From positions 1-61,705 of the forward strand of contig DVHE01000039.1 in NCBI GenBank assembly GCA_018712245.1: 61,705 bases of DNA. The letters run 5' to 3'. The DNA is from Candidatus Avoscillospira avicola (GTDB lineage Bacteria > Bacillota > Clostridia > Oscillospirales > Oscillospiraceae). Positions 43,832-52,562 of the stretch are shown here, one piece after another. The first letter of the stretch is position 1; every line of letters begins with the position of its first letter. The position numbers and the translations under genes were made by a program. The notes under the pieces are model-generated. The model did not search any database. It was not told the origin of the DNA and saw nothing but the letters and a program-made list of their open reading frames with translations.

Positions 43832-44620
43832 ATGCGCCTGGAAGTGGAGAACGTCTGGGGCGGCTACGGCAGCGGCGACGTGATTCGCGGCGTCAGCTGC
43901 CGGGCGGACGGGGGCGAGATTCTCTGCCTGGTGGGCCCCAACGGCTGCGGGAAGACGACGCTCTTTCGCCTGCTGCTGGGGGCGCTGCCCCTGCGCCGGG
44001 GCGAAATCCGCATCGACGGCAAGTCCATCGCCGCCTACAGCCCCCGGGAGCTGGCCCGGCAGATCGCCTACATCCCCCAGTCCCACACGCCGGTGTTCTC
44101 CTACAGCGTGCTGGAGGCGGTGCTGATGGGCCGGGCGTCCCACCTCTCGGCCCTGGACGCGCCCCGGGCGGCGGACCGCGAGGCGGCCCTGGAGGCCCTG
44201 GCCCGCATCCACGCCGTGCACCTGGCCCACCAGAACTACGCCACCCTCAGCGGCGGTCAGCGGCAGCTGGTGCTGATTGCCCGGGCCATCTGCCAGGCGG
44301 CCAAAATTTTCGTCATGGACGAGCCGGCGGCCAACCTGGACTACGCCAATCACCAGCTTCTGATGTCCGTCATCCAAGACCTGGCCCGCCGGGGCTATCT
44401 GATCGTCATGTCCACCCACAGCCCGGAGCATCCGGCCTCCATCGGCACGCGGGTGCTGCTTGTAAAAGAGGGCCAAGTGGCCGGGTTCGGCCCCCCCGGC
44501 CAGGTCATCACGCCGGAGAACCTCCAGGCAGTATACGGCATCGAAATGGACGTCGTCACAGTGTTGGACCGCTACGGCGTCTCCCACACCATCTGCCTGC
44601 CGGTGGAAGCGCCCCGGTAG
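43832..44620 (+). CDS. FecE-type ABC transporter ATP-binding protein
   Basis: A 262-residue ATPase with Walker A GPNGCGKTTLF, the Q-loop in AYIPQSHTPVFSYSVLEAVL, signature LSGGQRQLVLIA, Walker B IFVMDEPAANLDY and H-loop STHSPEHP. It powers the preceding permease. The next gene, a small NTPase, follows after 19 bases and is probably in the same operon. Confidence 0.94.
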   Translation: MRLEVENVWGGYGSGDVIRGVSCRADGGEILCLVGPNGCGKTTLFRLLLGALPLRRGEIRIDGKSIAAYSPRELARQIAYIPQSHTPVFSYSVLEAVLMGRASHLSALDAPRAADREAALEALARIHAVHLAHQNYATLSGGQRQLVLIARAICQAAKIFVMDEPAANLDYANHQLLMSVIQDLARRGYLIVMSTHSPEHPASIGTRVLLVKEGQVAGFGPPGQVITPENLQAVYGIEMDVVTVLDRYGVSHTICLPVEAPR

Positions 44621-44639
44621 GCCCGAGAGGAGGCGCGCC

Positions 44640-45167
44640 ATGGCGCGGCACATCTTTTTGACCGGCCCCAAGCAGGTGGGCAAGACCACGCTCCTGCGCG
44701 CCGCCCTGGCGGACTTCCCCGGCAGCGTCGGCGGGTTTTGCACCCTGCGCACCCGGGCGTACCTGGGCGACGCCTGGTCGGTACATCTGCTGCGCCCGGG
44801 GCGCGGCGAGGCGCCGGGGCCGCAAAATCTGCTCTTCGTCTGCGGCGCGGCGGACGGCGAGACCGCGGCCCGCTTTGACCGCCTGGGCACGGCAGCCCTG
44901 GCCGAGGGCGCCGGGCGGGACGTCCTGCTGATGGACGAGCTGGGGCCCCATGAGGCCCGGGCCGCCGTCTTTCGCCAGGCGGTGCTGGCGGCGCTGGACG
45001 GCGTCGTCCCGATTTTGGGCGTATTGCAGGCGGCGCCGTCGCCCTTCCTCGAAGAAGTCGCCCTGCACCCCCAGGTGCGGCTCATCCAGGTGACGGCGGA
45101 AAACCGGGACGCCCCGGCGCTGCTGGCGGCCCTCCGCGCCGCCGCGGCGGGCAGGGGAGGCCTCTAG
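44640..45167 (+). CDS. THEP1-like P-loop nucleoside-triphosphatase
   Basis: A 175-residue protein with Walker A GPKQVGKTTLLRAAL and a Walker B-type VLLMDELGPHEARA, matching the small NTPase_1/THEP1 family. It has EGAGRD... between and no DNA-binding part. Such NTPases appear beside metal transporters or cofactor genes, but their role is not settled. GAGGAGG precedes the ATG. Last gene of the transporter operon. Confidence 0.8.
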   Translation: MARHIFLTGPKQVGKTTLLRAALADFPGSVGGFCTLRTRAYLGDAWSVHLLRPGRGEAPGPQNLLFVCGAADGETAARFDRLGTAALAEGAGRDVLLMDELGPHEARAAVFRQAVLAALDGVVPILGVLQAAPSPFLEEVALHPQVRLIQVTAENRDAPALLAALRAAAAGRGGL

Positions 45168-45879
45168 CGCCGCGACCAAGGCTCCGAAATGTGTGAGAAT
45201 GCTGCACCCGGCGGCTGTGCGGCGCGGGCCGATGTGGGCATCGGCCCCTACAGCAAGGACGAAAGTCAGTCCGTTCGCCGCAAGCGCTTTGGCAGCGCGG
45301 CCACGCGGACGCGCAATGCGCGCGATCTACGGCGGGATTGCGAGTTGGTGCGCTCACCGCAAACGCTCCGTAGGGGCCGATGTGGGCATCGGCCCCTACA
45401 GCAAGGACGAAAGTCAGTCCGTTCACCACAAGCGCTCTGGCAACGCGGCCACGCGGACGCGCAATGCGCGCCCCTACGGCGGGATTGCGAGTTGGTGCGC
45501 TCACCGCAAACGCTCCGTAGGGGCCGATGCCTACATCGGCCCGAACCCGCCGCAGGCGGGTCTCTTCCCCGCAGGCGCTCTGGCAGCGGATATCTGAGCG
45601 GTTCGCTGAACGCATGCGACTCTCTTGTAGGGGCGGCTATCAGCCGCCCGGAACTGGCTGCGTTCGGCGGCAGCCCGCCGGGATCGCGGTCTGGCAAGCG
45701 GGCGGCTATTAGCCGCCCCTACGATGCGGCCGGGAGCTGGTGCGTTCGGCAGAGGCCCTCAGGCATCGCTGCTATGCGGGCGCGCGATGCGCGTGATCCA
45801 CGGCGGGAATCGGGTGCGCGGCAGCAGAAACGGTGGCCCGTCTCCCCTGCCCATTCCCCGCAGCATCTTTTCATCTCAC
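45168..45879. other. Gene-free palindrome array
   Basis: Dense run of GTAGGGGC-type palindromes of several stem classes (near 45227, 45305, 45371, 45451, 45518, 45629, 45700 and 45780), including the 148 bp tandem duplication. No structured 250 bp element here and no supported gene. Confidence 0.8.
45231..45548 (+). repeat. 148 bp tandem duplication of palindrome-spacer units
   Basis: Two nearly identical units (45231-45378 and 45379-45525) and the start of a third. Each has a GATGTGGGCATC palindrome, a GACGAAAGTCAGTCCGTTC spacer, a GGACGCGCAATGCGCG palindrome and a GGGATTGCGAGTTGGTGCGC spacer. Differences are few, so duplication is recent. Confidence 0.88.
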
Positions 45880-45925
45880 AAAACACCGCGCCGCCTCCCT
45901 GGGCTTGGGAAGCGGCGCGGTGTTT
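45880..45925 (-). terminator. Stable hairpin after the GNAT gene fragment
   Basis: AAACACCGCGCCGC pairs with GCGGCGCGGTGTTT around an 18-base loop. It sits where a terminator of the broken GNAT copy would be and may now serve the XRE-type gene. Confidence 0.65.
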
Positions 45926-45934
45926 ATTGTCCCT

Positions 45935-46020
45935 TCACAGGACGCAGTAATACGGGCAGATGTCCTCATAGTGGCCGTCCTTCCTGTGGAAGCCCCCGGG
46001 GATGGCGCCTGGCGGCACGT
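45935..46020 (-). pseudogene. 3' fragment of a GNAT acetyltransferase gene
   Basis: About 85 bases nearly identical to the end of the intact gene at 47977-48468, including the stop and the last residues (CPYYCVL). Similarity stops abruptly near 46018, inside what is now the 3' flank of the XRE-type gene. No start or N-terminus remains. Confidence 0.85.
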
Positions 46021-46040
46021 CATGCCTTTGCGCAATGCCA

Positions 46041-46646
46041 TTACCGAACAATTCGATGCCGGCACATCCCGGTTTTTCCACAGGTGGGACAGGTCAACCG
46101 GCGCTTTGTAAAGGTGTGGTAGCTTTTTACGTAGTCGTTCATGCTCGGGACAAAGAGCGCCTTGCAGTGCGGACATTCAAAATAGCCAGCCTTCCGATCC
46201 AGCACCGCGGCTGCGCCGATGCCTGCTGCCGCGGTCAGCACCGCAAGAACAATCAAAACAACCCGCACAATGGCAGGCAAGGCCAGAAAGGACGCAATCG
46301 TCAGCAGGGAGCATACGGCAATGACCGTAATAGTTCCACAGATCATGGCAAGCCACATCTGTTTCCGGTTTTCCTGGTTTTCTTGCATTAACGTCATCAT
46401 ATTTCCCTCCGCTTTTGCTTGATAGTCCTTGGGAGAAACCCGTTCTCCAGAAAGCAGATCATTCACAGTAACCTGCAGCGCATCGCACAGCGGCAGCATC
46501 AGGGAAACTTCCGGGAGTCCTTTTCCGCACTCCCATTTGGAAATCGTTTTGTCACTGATGGATAAAACATCTGCCAGCTGCCGCTGCGTCATGTTTCTCC
46601 CCTTTCTTGCCTCGGCGATGAATCTGCCGATTCGAATTTGATCCAT
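46041..46646 (-). CDS. XRE regulator with membrane spans and C-terminal zinc ribbon
   Basis: A 201-residue protein. Residues 1-65 are an XRE DNA-binding domain (MTQRQLADVLSISDKTISKW). Residues about 95-150 contain two membrane spans (LAMICGTITVIAVCSLLTI; IVRVVLIVLAVLTAAAGIG). The tail is a zinc ribbon (CPHCKALF, then LTCPTCGKTGMC). This implies a membrane-tethered regulator; the signal is unknown. GGAGGAAC precedes the ATG. Base composition is lower in GC than the neighbours. Confidence 0.87.
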   Translation of the reverse strand: MDQIRIGRFIAEARKGRNMTQRQLADVLSISDKTISKWECGKGLPEVSLMLPLCDALQVTVNDLLSGERVSPKDYQAKAEGNMMTLMQENQENRKQMWLAMICGTITVIAVCSLLTIASFLALPAIVRVVLIVLAVLTAAAGIGAAAVLDRKAGYFECPHCKALFVPSMNDYVKSYHTFTKRRLTCPTCGKTGMCRHRIVR

Positions 46647-46884
46647 TCCAGTTCCTCCTTCCTGCCTTTAGAATAGCGAGCTGGCGCCGCGGACTCCACC
46701 CACAAATCGTAGAATTGCATAGCTCTACGGTGCGTAGACCTCGGGAATCTAAAAAGTTCTCTCCATGCAGCATTGCAGCATTTGTATTCGGGAGTGTTCC
46801 GGCCCCGGTTAAACCAGGCTGCCAGTCATACAGAGAATATCTGGGCCGGCAAGGATACAGGCAAGCCTTGTCATGCGAAACTGT

Positions 46885-47796
46885 TCAGAGAACAGAACTC
46901 TCGCGAAATAGCTCTTGCGCGATTTGCCGGATCTGTGAGATGGGAACTGCGTCCAATGGCGCTGCGGCATTTCCCAGCTTTGTCCGAAACAAAGTGATGA
47001 TCTTCGCCGCTGCAAGGCCGTGGGCGTTGGCCGGATTGGATGAATCCGCTTCTTCCGCGAAGGCGAGGAGCAAATTGCGTTCGACGGAGTAAATGAGTTC
47101 CACCAGCTTGGCCCGATATTCCAGCTGGGCGGGCGCGAGATCGGCATTGCGCGACAAATCCATGGCGTGCTGCGCCTCATGCTTCAGCAAGGAAACCGTG
47201 AATGCCTCTGACGTCAGGTCATAGCTCTCCGCCACGCAATTCAGGACCCCGTCCGCGTCTGCCCAACCGCCAGTGCTGATACGCCCCAGGGAAATATAGT
47301 CCAGCCAGCTTTTGGACAGGAATTCGGAGAGCAGATTGACCCGGTATGGCTGGGTGCCTTCCGGCAATTCGACTGTATACAGCTTTGGCGTTGTGACCTT
47401 CCATATGTACGGCCCAAAATATCCCGAGGTTCGTCCGCCAAGATAGTGAAAGCCATTCGACTCAAAGACATCTTTGATTTTCGGCTCCAAATCTGTGTCA
47501 AACTCCCCCGCTTCCGTCAAAAGGCACTGGGCAAATCGAGCTTGCATCTGTTGGCGCGCTGCCGGCTCCGGCAAGTTCCAATAGAATACATCCCGGTAAT
47601 ATTGCTGGAAAACCAGCAGGAGCGGGGCGAGGTCCGCGTCTGCATCGTTGGCAGCGTACGGCTCCTGCTCAAATCGCCTTTGATATCGCTGGAGCTCTGC
47701 GCTCTTTTCCGGAAACTGCGTTAAATAGTCCATCGCGGGGCGGAGGGCTCCTTTCAAGAGGAAGCCAAAAAACACTCCATCATCATAGGCAGCCAT
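46885..47796 (-). CDS. Unrecognised protein with HExxH zinc-protease-like motif
   Basis: About 303 residues, no recognised family. Residues about 200-240 hold SLLKHEAQHAMDLSRN followed by a distal YRAKLVELIYSVERN helix, a layout like gluzincin metallopeptidases. No signal peptide or membrane span is seen, so it is probably cytoplasmic. The ATG at 47796 has GGAAGGTGA upstream; a start 15 bases earlier is less well placed. Codon use is less GC-rich than in its neighbours. It lies in the segment between two GNAT gene ends. Confidence 0.72.
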   Translation of the reverse strand: MAAYDDGVFFGFLLKGALRPAMDYLTQFPEKSAELQRYQRRFEQEPYAANDADADLAPLLLVFQQYYRDVFYWNLPEPAARQQMQARFAQCLLTEAGEFDTDLEPKIKDVFESNGFHYLGGRTSGYFGPYIWKVTTPKLYTVELPEGTQPYRVNLLSEFLSKSWLDYISLGRISTGGWADADGVLNCVAESYDLTSEAFTVSLLKHEAQHAMDLSRNADLAPAQLEYRAKLVELIYSVERNLLLAFAEEADSSNPANAHGLAAAKIITLFRTKLGNAAAPLDAVPISQIRQIAQELFRESSVL

Positions 47797-47918
47797 ATTG
47801 TCACCTTCCAATCCAAATAATGCAATGCCCGCATCTGATCGCTCGGCGCCTGTTCTGCGAACCAGGCCGATTTGCCCCTGCGGCGGGAACCGGAGAAAAG
47901 CATACGATTGATCGACCA

Positions 47919-47956
47919 GGGCCCGCCGCAGAATGGGGAAATTCTGCGGCGGGCCC
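47919..47956 (-). terminator. Terminator-like hairpin after the GNAT gene
   Basis: GGGCCCGCCGCAGAAT/ATTCTGCGGCGGGCCC, a perfect 16 bp stem around GGGGAA. The stem core matches those after the Crp/Fnr, lysA and binding-protein genes. Confidence 0.75.
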
Positions 47957-47976
47957 TTTGGCTGTATCCATATCGA

Positions 47977-48468
47977 TCACAGGACGCAGTAATACGGGCA
48001 GATGTCCTCATAGTGGCCGTCCTTCATGCGGAAGCCCCCGGGGATGACGCCCAGCGGCACGAAGCCCAGCCGTTCATAGAGGTGCCGGGCGGTGTGGTTC
48101 GAGGCCACCACGGCGTTGAACTGCATGATGGTGAAGCCCAGCTCCTTGGCCTTTTGGAGGCAGTCGCGCACCAAAAGCTCGCCCACATGCCGGCCCCGCA
48201 TCCGCCGGTCCACGGCGTAGCTGGCGTTGGCGATGTGGCCGCAGCGGCCCACGTTGTTGGGATGGAGGATGTAGAGGCCCACGATCACTCCGGTCTCCCG
48301 GTCCTGGGCCACGCCGCAGTGGGACTGTTGGCCGAAAAAGGCCCGGGCCGCCGGCAAGTCCAGCGTCTCCTCCTGGGGGAAGGCGACGCCGTCCTCCACC
48401 ACCTGGTTCCAAATGGCGGCCATGGCCGCCAGATCGTCCGCCCGGTAGGGGCGAATCAAAAGCTCCAT
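47977..48468 (-). CDS. GNAT family N-acetyltransferase
   Basis: A 163-residue acetyltransferase similar to phosphinothricin/amino-acid acetyltransferases of the PAT type: MELLIRPYRADDLAAMAAIW, HIANASYAVDRRMRGRHVGE (the acetyl-CoA loop) and NAVVASNHTARHLYERLGFV. The acceptor is not predictable. A 3' fragment of the same gene lies 2 kb away at 45935-46020. Ribosome site is weak (GGTGA). Confidence 0.9.
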   Translation of the reverse strand: MELLIRPYRADDLAAMAAIWNQVVEDGVAFPQEETLDLPAARAFFGQQSHCGVAQDRETGVIVGLYILHPNNVGRCGHIANASYAVDRRMRGRHVGELLVRDCLQKAKELGFTIMQFNAVVASNHTARHLYERLGFVPLGVIPGGFRMKDGHYEDICPYYCVL

Positions 48469-48624
48469 CTTGTTTTCACCGACCTTCGGGGTATTTAAGG
48501 CTTTTCAGGCTGTCAAAAAACTACGCAAAATCCACCGCGACAGAGAACCGGGGGACATACTGTTTCGACACGCCGGGCTTTTATCATACCGCCTTTTGCC
48601 GCCGTTGTACAGAGCTTTTTCACT

Positions 48625-50658
48625 TCAGTCGCCGGACTCCAGGGCCGGTGTATCGCCCTCCGCCTGGGGCAGGATCACCTCGGCCTTGAAGAGATCGCCG
48701 TCCACGGTCAGCAAAAACTCCCCGTGCTGGAGCTGCGTGAGGCTGCGGGCGATGTTCAGCCCCAGGCCGCTGCCCTCGCTGTGGCGGGCCGAGTCACCCC
48801 GGACGAACCGCTCCATCAGCTCGTCGGCGTCGATGTTCAGCGGCTCCCGGGAGATGTTCTTCACGGCGATGACCACCTGCCGGCCCCGGGGGATGGCCGT
48901 TACGTAGACCCGGGTGCCGGGGAGGGCGTACTTCCCGGCGTTGCCCAGGAGATTGTCCAGCACCCGCCACAGGAGCTTGCCGTCGGCCAGAACCGTGAGG
49001 CCCCGCTGGAGCGAGACCACCACCTCCAGCTTTTGCGCCTCCAGCCGGTCGCGGTACTCCTCCACCGCCTGGCTGACCAGCTCGTCCACGCTGGTGGGCG
49101 CCAGCGACACCGGCAGGTTGCCCGTGGACGCCTTGGAGGCCTCCACCAGGTCCTCGGTGAGCTTTTTGAGCCGCTTGGCCTGGCGGTCCAGCACCTCCAG
49201 GTACTGCGCTCCCTCCTGGTCGCTGTGGGGCTTTTGCAGCAGGTCCACATAGTTGACGATGGACGTGAGGGGCGTCTTGATATCGTGGGAGACGTTGGTA
49301 ATCAGCTCGGTTTTCAGCCGTTCCGATTTCATCCGCTGCTCCACGGCCCGGTTGATGCCCTGGGCGATGGCGTTGAGGTTCTCCCCGTGGCGCTTGAAGT
49401 CCCAGTAGAGCTTGTCGGTGTTCAGGTGGTAGGTGAGGTCCCCCGCCGCCAGCTGCTCGCCGGCCTTCCTGAGGGCGACCAGCTGCCGGGCGCCCAGGAC
49501 GATGGCCGCAAACAGGGCCAGGTTGAAGAGCAGCAGCAAAAGCAGCGGAACAGCCGGGTCATAGCTGGTGATAAACAGGACGATCAGCACAAATTCCACA
49601 AACAGCGCCGCCGCCGCGCCCAGCGCCGCCCGGGGCGCCAGCGAGATGGCCCGGAACCCCTGGGCGATCCAGCGGCAGCCGCGGCCCAGCTGCCGCAGCA
49701 GCCACAGGGCCAGCCGCACCAGCAGGAAGGTCTTCCACCACTTCCCGGCCTTGACGCGGGTGGCCAGGGTGCAGAGAAAGCCCAGTATCAGCAGCGAGGC
49801 GCAGACGAAGATAACGGTGCTGCCCGCCAGGGAGAGGCCGGTCTGGAAGTTGTCGCTGTAGCGGTAGTTGTAGGAGATGGCGTAGAAGACCTGCCCCACG
49901 AGGTCGGAGAGCAGCATCACGGCCAGGAAGGCGCCCACGGCCATCACGTCCAGGGGGACGCGGTCAAACCACCGGAGCGTGACGCCTTCCTTGCCGGGGC
50001 GGCGCCCGGCTTGGCAGAGCAGGAAGGCCACGGCGGCGATAAGCGCCGCGAAGCAAACCCCCAGCATGACCGGCCCCTTGATCCGCAGGCCGTAGATCAG
50101 GTCAAACTGGCGCTGGCCCTGGGCAAAGGGGTCGTTGGGATTGTCCGGCAGGGCGCTGGGCAGCAGGCAGAGGATCTGGTAAGAGAGGTCCGCACCGGGG
50201 TCCTCCGGCGAAGGGCCGCGAAAATAGGCGTCGGTCACGTAGAGAGTTTCAAAGGGGGTGTCCGGATCCCCCAGGGACATGGGGAAGTCCTCCCGATAGA
50301 GGTACTTGTTCTCGGCAAAGCCGCCGCCCAGATCCAGGTCCATGCCCTCGATATAGGAGGCCACCACCCGGCCGCTCTCCTCCTCCAGGATCACAAAGCG
50401 GAAGCTGTTGTCCTCCAGCAGGATGTTCCAGCGGTCGTAGGTCAGGTCGTTCAGGAAGCGGGATTCCACGGCCTCGGCCCAGTTTTGAGCCAGATAGTAG
50501 CAGCTGGTGGTGGTCTGATACGCCGCGTCCGGGGCATAGTAGCCCTCGGCCAGGCACCAGGCGGTGGTGTAGCCCCCCAGGAAGCCGAAGGTCAGGCTGG
50601 CCACCGCCAGCACGATGGCCAGCAGCTTCCAGGGCAGGGCACTGAAGCGGTATTGCAT
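48625..50658 (-). CDS. Membrane sensor histidine kinase
   Basis: A 677-residue kinase with a large N-terminal part: a signal span (LLAIVLAVASLTFGFLGGY), an extracellular domain of about 150 residues, and several more spans to about residue 400, then a HAMP-like linker. The kinase core has the H-box VSHDIKTPLTSIVNYV, N-box RVLDNLLGNAGKYA and G-box GSGLGLNIARSLTQL. It pairs with the response regulator ten bases upstream in the same operon. The multi-span sensor is unusual; its signal is unknown. Confidence 0.93.
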   Translation of the reverse strand: MQYRFSALPWKLLAIVLAVASLTFGFLGGYTTAWCLAEGYYAPDAAYQTTTSCYYLAQNWAEAVESRFLNDLTYDRWNILLEDNSFRFVILEEESGRVVASYIEGMDLDLGGGFAENKYLYREDFPMSLGDPDTPFETLYVTDAYFRGPSPEDPGADLSYQILCLLPSALPDNPNDPFAQGQRQFDLIYGLRIKGPVMLGVCFAALIAAVAFLLCQAGRRPGKEGVTLRWFDRVPLDVMAVGAFLAVMLLSDLVGQVFYAISYNYRYSDNFQTGLSLAGSTVIFVCASLLILGFLCTLATRVKAGKWWKTFLLVRLALWLLRQLGRGCRWIAQGFRAISLAPRAALGAAAALFVEFVLIVLFITSYDPAVPLLLLLLFNLALFAAIVLGARQLVALRKAGEQLAAGDLTYHLNTDKLYWDFKRHGENLNAIAQGINRAVEQRMKSERLKTELITNVSHDIKTPLTSIVNYVDLLQKPHSDQEGAQYLEVLDRQAKRLKKLTEDLVEASKASTGNLPVSLAPTSVDELVSQAVEEYRDRLEAQKLEVVVSLQRGLTVLADGKLLWRVLDNLLGNAGKYALPGTRVYVTAIPRGRQVVIAVKNISREPLNIDADELMERFVRGDSARHSEGSGLGLNIARSLTQLQHGEFLLTVDGDLFKAEVILPQAEGDTPALESGD

Positions 50659-50667
50659 GGCTGCCTC

Positions 50668-51369
<702 letters not shown>

Positions 51370-51392
51370 GGCGTTTCCCCCTCTATGAGAGT

Positions 51393-51440
51393 ATTGTACC
51401 AGACCCGTTCTTAAGATACCAGAGGCAGGTGGTTTAAGAT
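51393..51440 (-). promoter_or_regulatory. Response-regulator promoter with TTAAGAT direct repeats
   Basis: A minus-strand TACAAT (51393-51398) lacks a good -35 box. TTAAGAT occurs at 51411-51417 and 51434-51440 (same orientation, 23 bases apart), about two helical turns, as expected for an OmpR-type dimer activating its own gene. Confidence 0.5.
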
Positions 51441-51668
51441 TTTCATAAGCCGCCCGGGCGGAAAGCGGCCTCACGCATTGCCTCGTCTGTTGCACCAGGC
51501 CGCCGTTTGCGCGCGCGCTCCGTAGGGGCGGCGATCAGCCGCCCGGGACCGGGGCGCGAAATCTGCAGGCAAACGCGAACTGCACCCACTCACGGGCGGC
51601 ACAGTCAAAGAGATGTGTCAGCGGCCCCAGCAGCTGGGGCGGCACATGCATGTCGGAGGCTTTTCCCC

Positions 51669-51915
51669 GGCCTCCGGCGGGGAACTTTTCACCGCAGAAA
51701 AGTTCCCAAAACGCGCCGGGGGCTGCGGCCCCCGGACTCCCTTGGGGCTGCGCGGCGTGCATCCCAAGGAGCGGCATCACGTAAGCCGTAACGCTCCACC
51801 GGGCTGTCCCGTCCCATACTGCCTCCCCCTTCCCGGCTTCGCGCGGCCCAGTAGAATCGGCGGGTCGTTACGGCTACAGAACTTTTCTCTAAGGCCGCAC
51901 GAACTGCCCCAGAAC
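51669..51915 (-). repeat. Structured 250 bp element, copy 6
   Basis: Minus orientation. Hairpin GGGAACTTTTC/GAAAAGTTCCC at 51680-51707 (A-T version) and the CCGGGGGC/GCCCCCGG hairpin. Confidence 0.9.
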
Positions 51916-52562
51916 AGGGGTTAAGTATTGCACACGGCAGCTTTTGCGCGCAATCTCTCCGTCCTCGCCGTAGGGGCGCGCATCGCGCGTCCGTGACGCG
52001 AAGCGGCCTCTCGTGGCGAGTGCGGTGGTTGCAGGATGCCGTTTGTACCACCGCACCCCCGTCGTGCTGTAGGGGCGGCCTGTATGGCCGCCCGGAACCG
52101 GCTGCGTTCGGCGACAGTCTGCTGAAATCGTGACCCGGCAAGCGGGCGGCTGATAGCCGCCCCTACGGTGGAATCACACCCCGGTACGCTCGGCGGAGGC
52201 GCTTGGGCGGCGCGGTCAGCGGACGCGCGATGCGCGTTATCTACGACGGAATCGCAGGTTTGTGCGTTTGGCGTAGGCGCTCCGTAGGGGCCGATGCCCA
52301 CATCGGCCCGAACCCGCCGCAGGCGGGTCTGTTCGGCGGAGGCCCTCAGACAGCGCGGCCAGGCGGGCGGCCATACAGGCCGCCCCTACAACACCTCTCC
52401 GGCAGGCCTGCGGCCTGCCACCTCCCTCAAGGGGAGGCTTAGGCCGCTGCGTGTGCCGCGGGCGCGTAGGAATCGCCAGCCGCCCCTATGGCAGCGACGC
52501 CTCCCCAAACGCTGGTCAGCGTTTGGGGAGGCGTTTGATTGCCTTCGTCCGGGGCGGCGGGG

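Larger units (their letters stand above)
51370..52562. other. Gene-free interval with repeats
   Basis: 1.2 kb: promoter of the two-component genes, palindromes near 51521, 51969, 52069 (GGCCTGTATGGCC), 52144, 52283 and 52363, one structured 250 bp element (51669-51915), a short MITE-like piece (about 52383-52441) and a hairpin CTCCCCAAACGC/GCGTTTGGGGAG (52501-52530) after the DHHW gene. No supported gene. Confidence 0.8.

Noticed and set aside
45231..45548. A possible CRISPR array
   Set aside because: The repeat unit is 148 bp with conserved spacers between palindromes, only two complete units and no cas genes.
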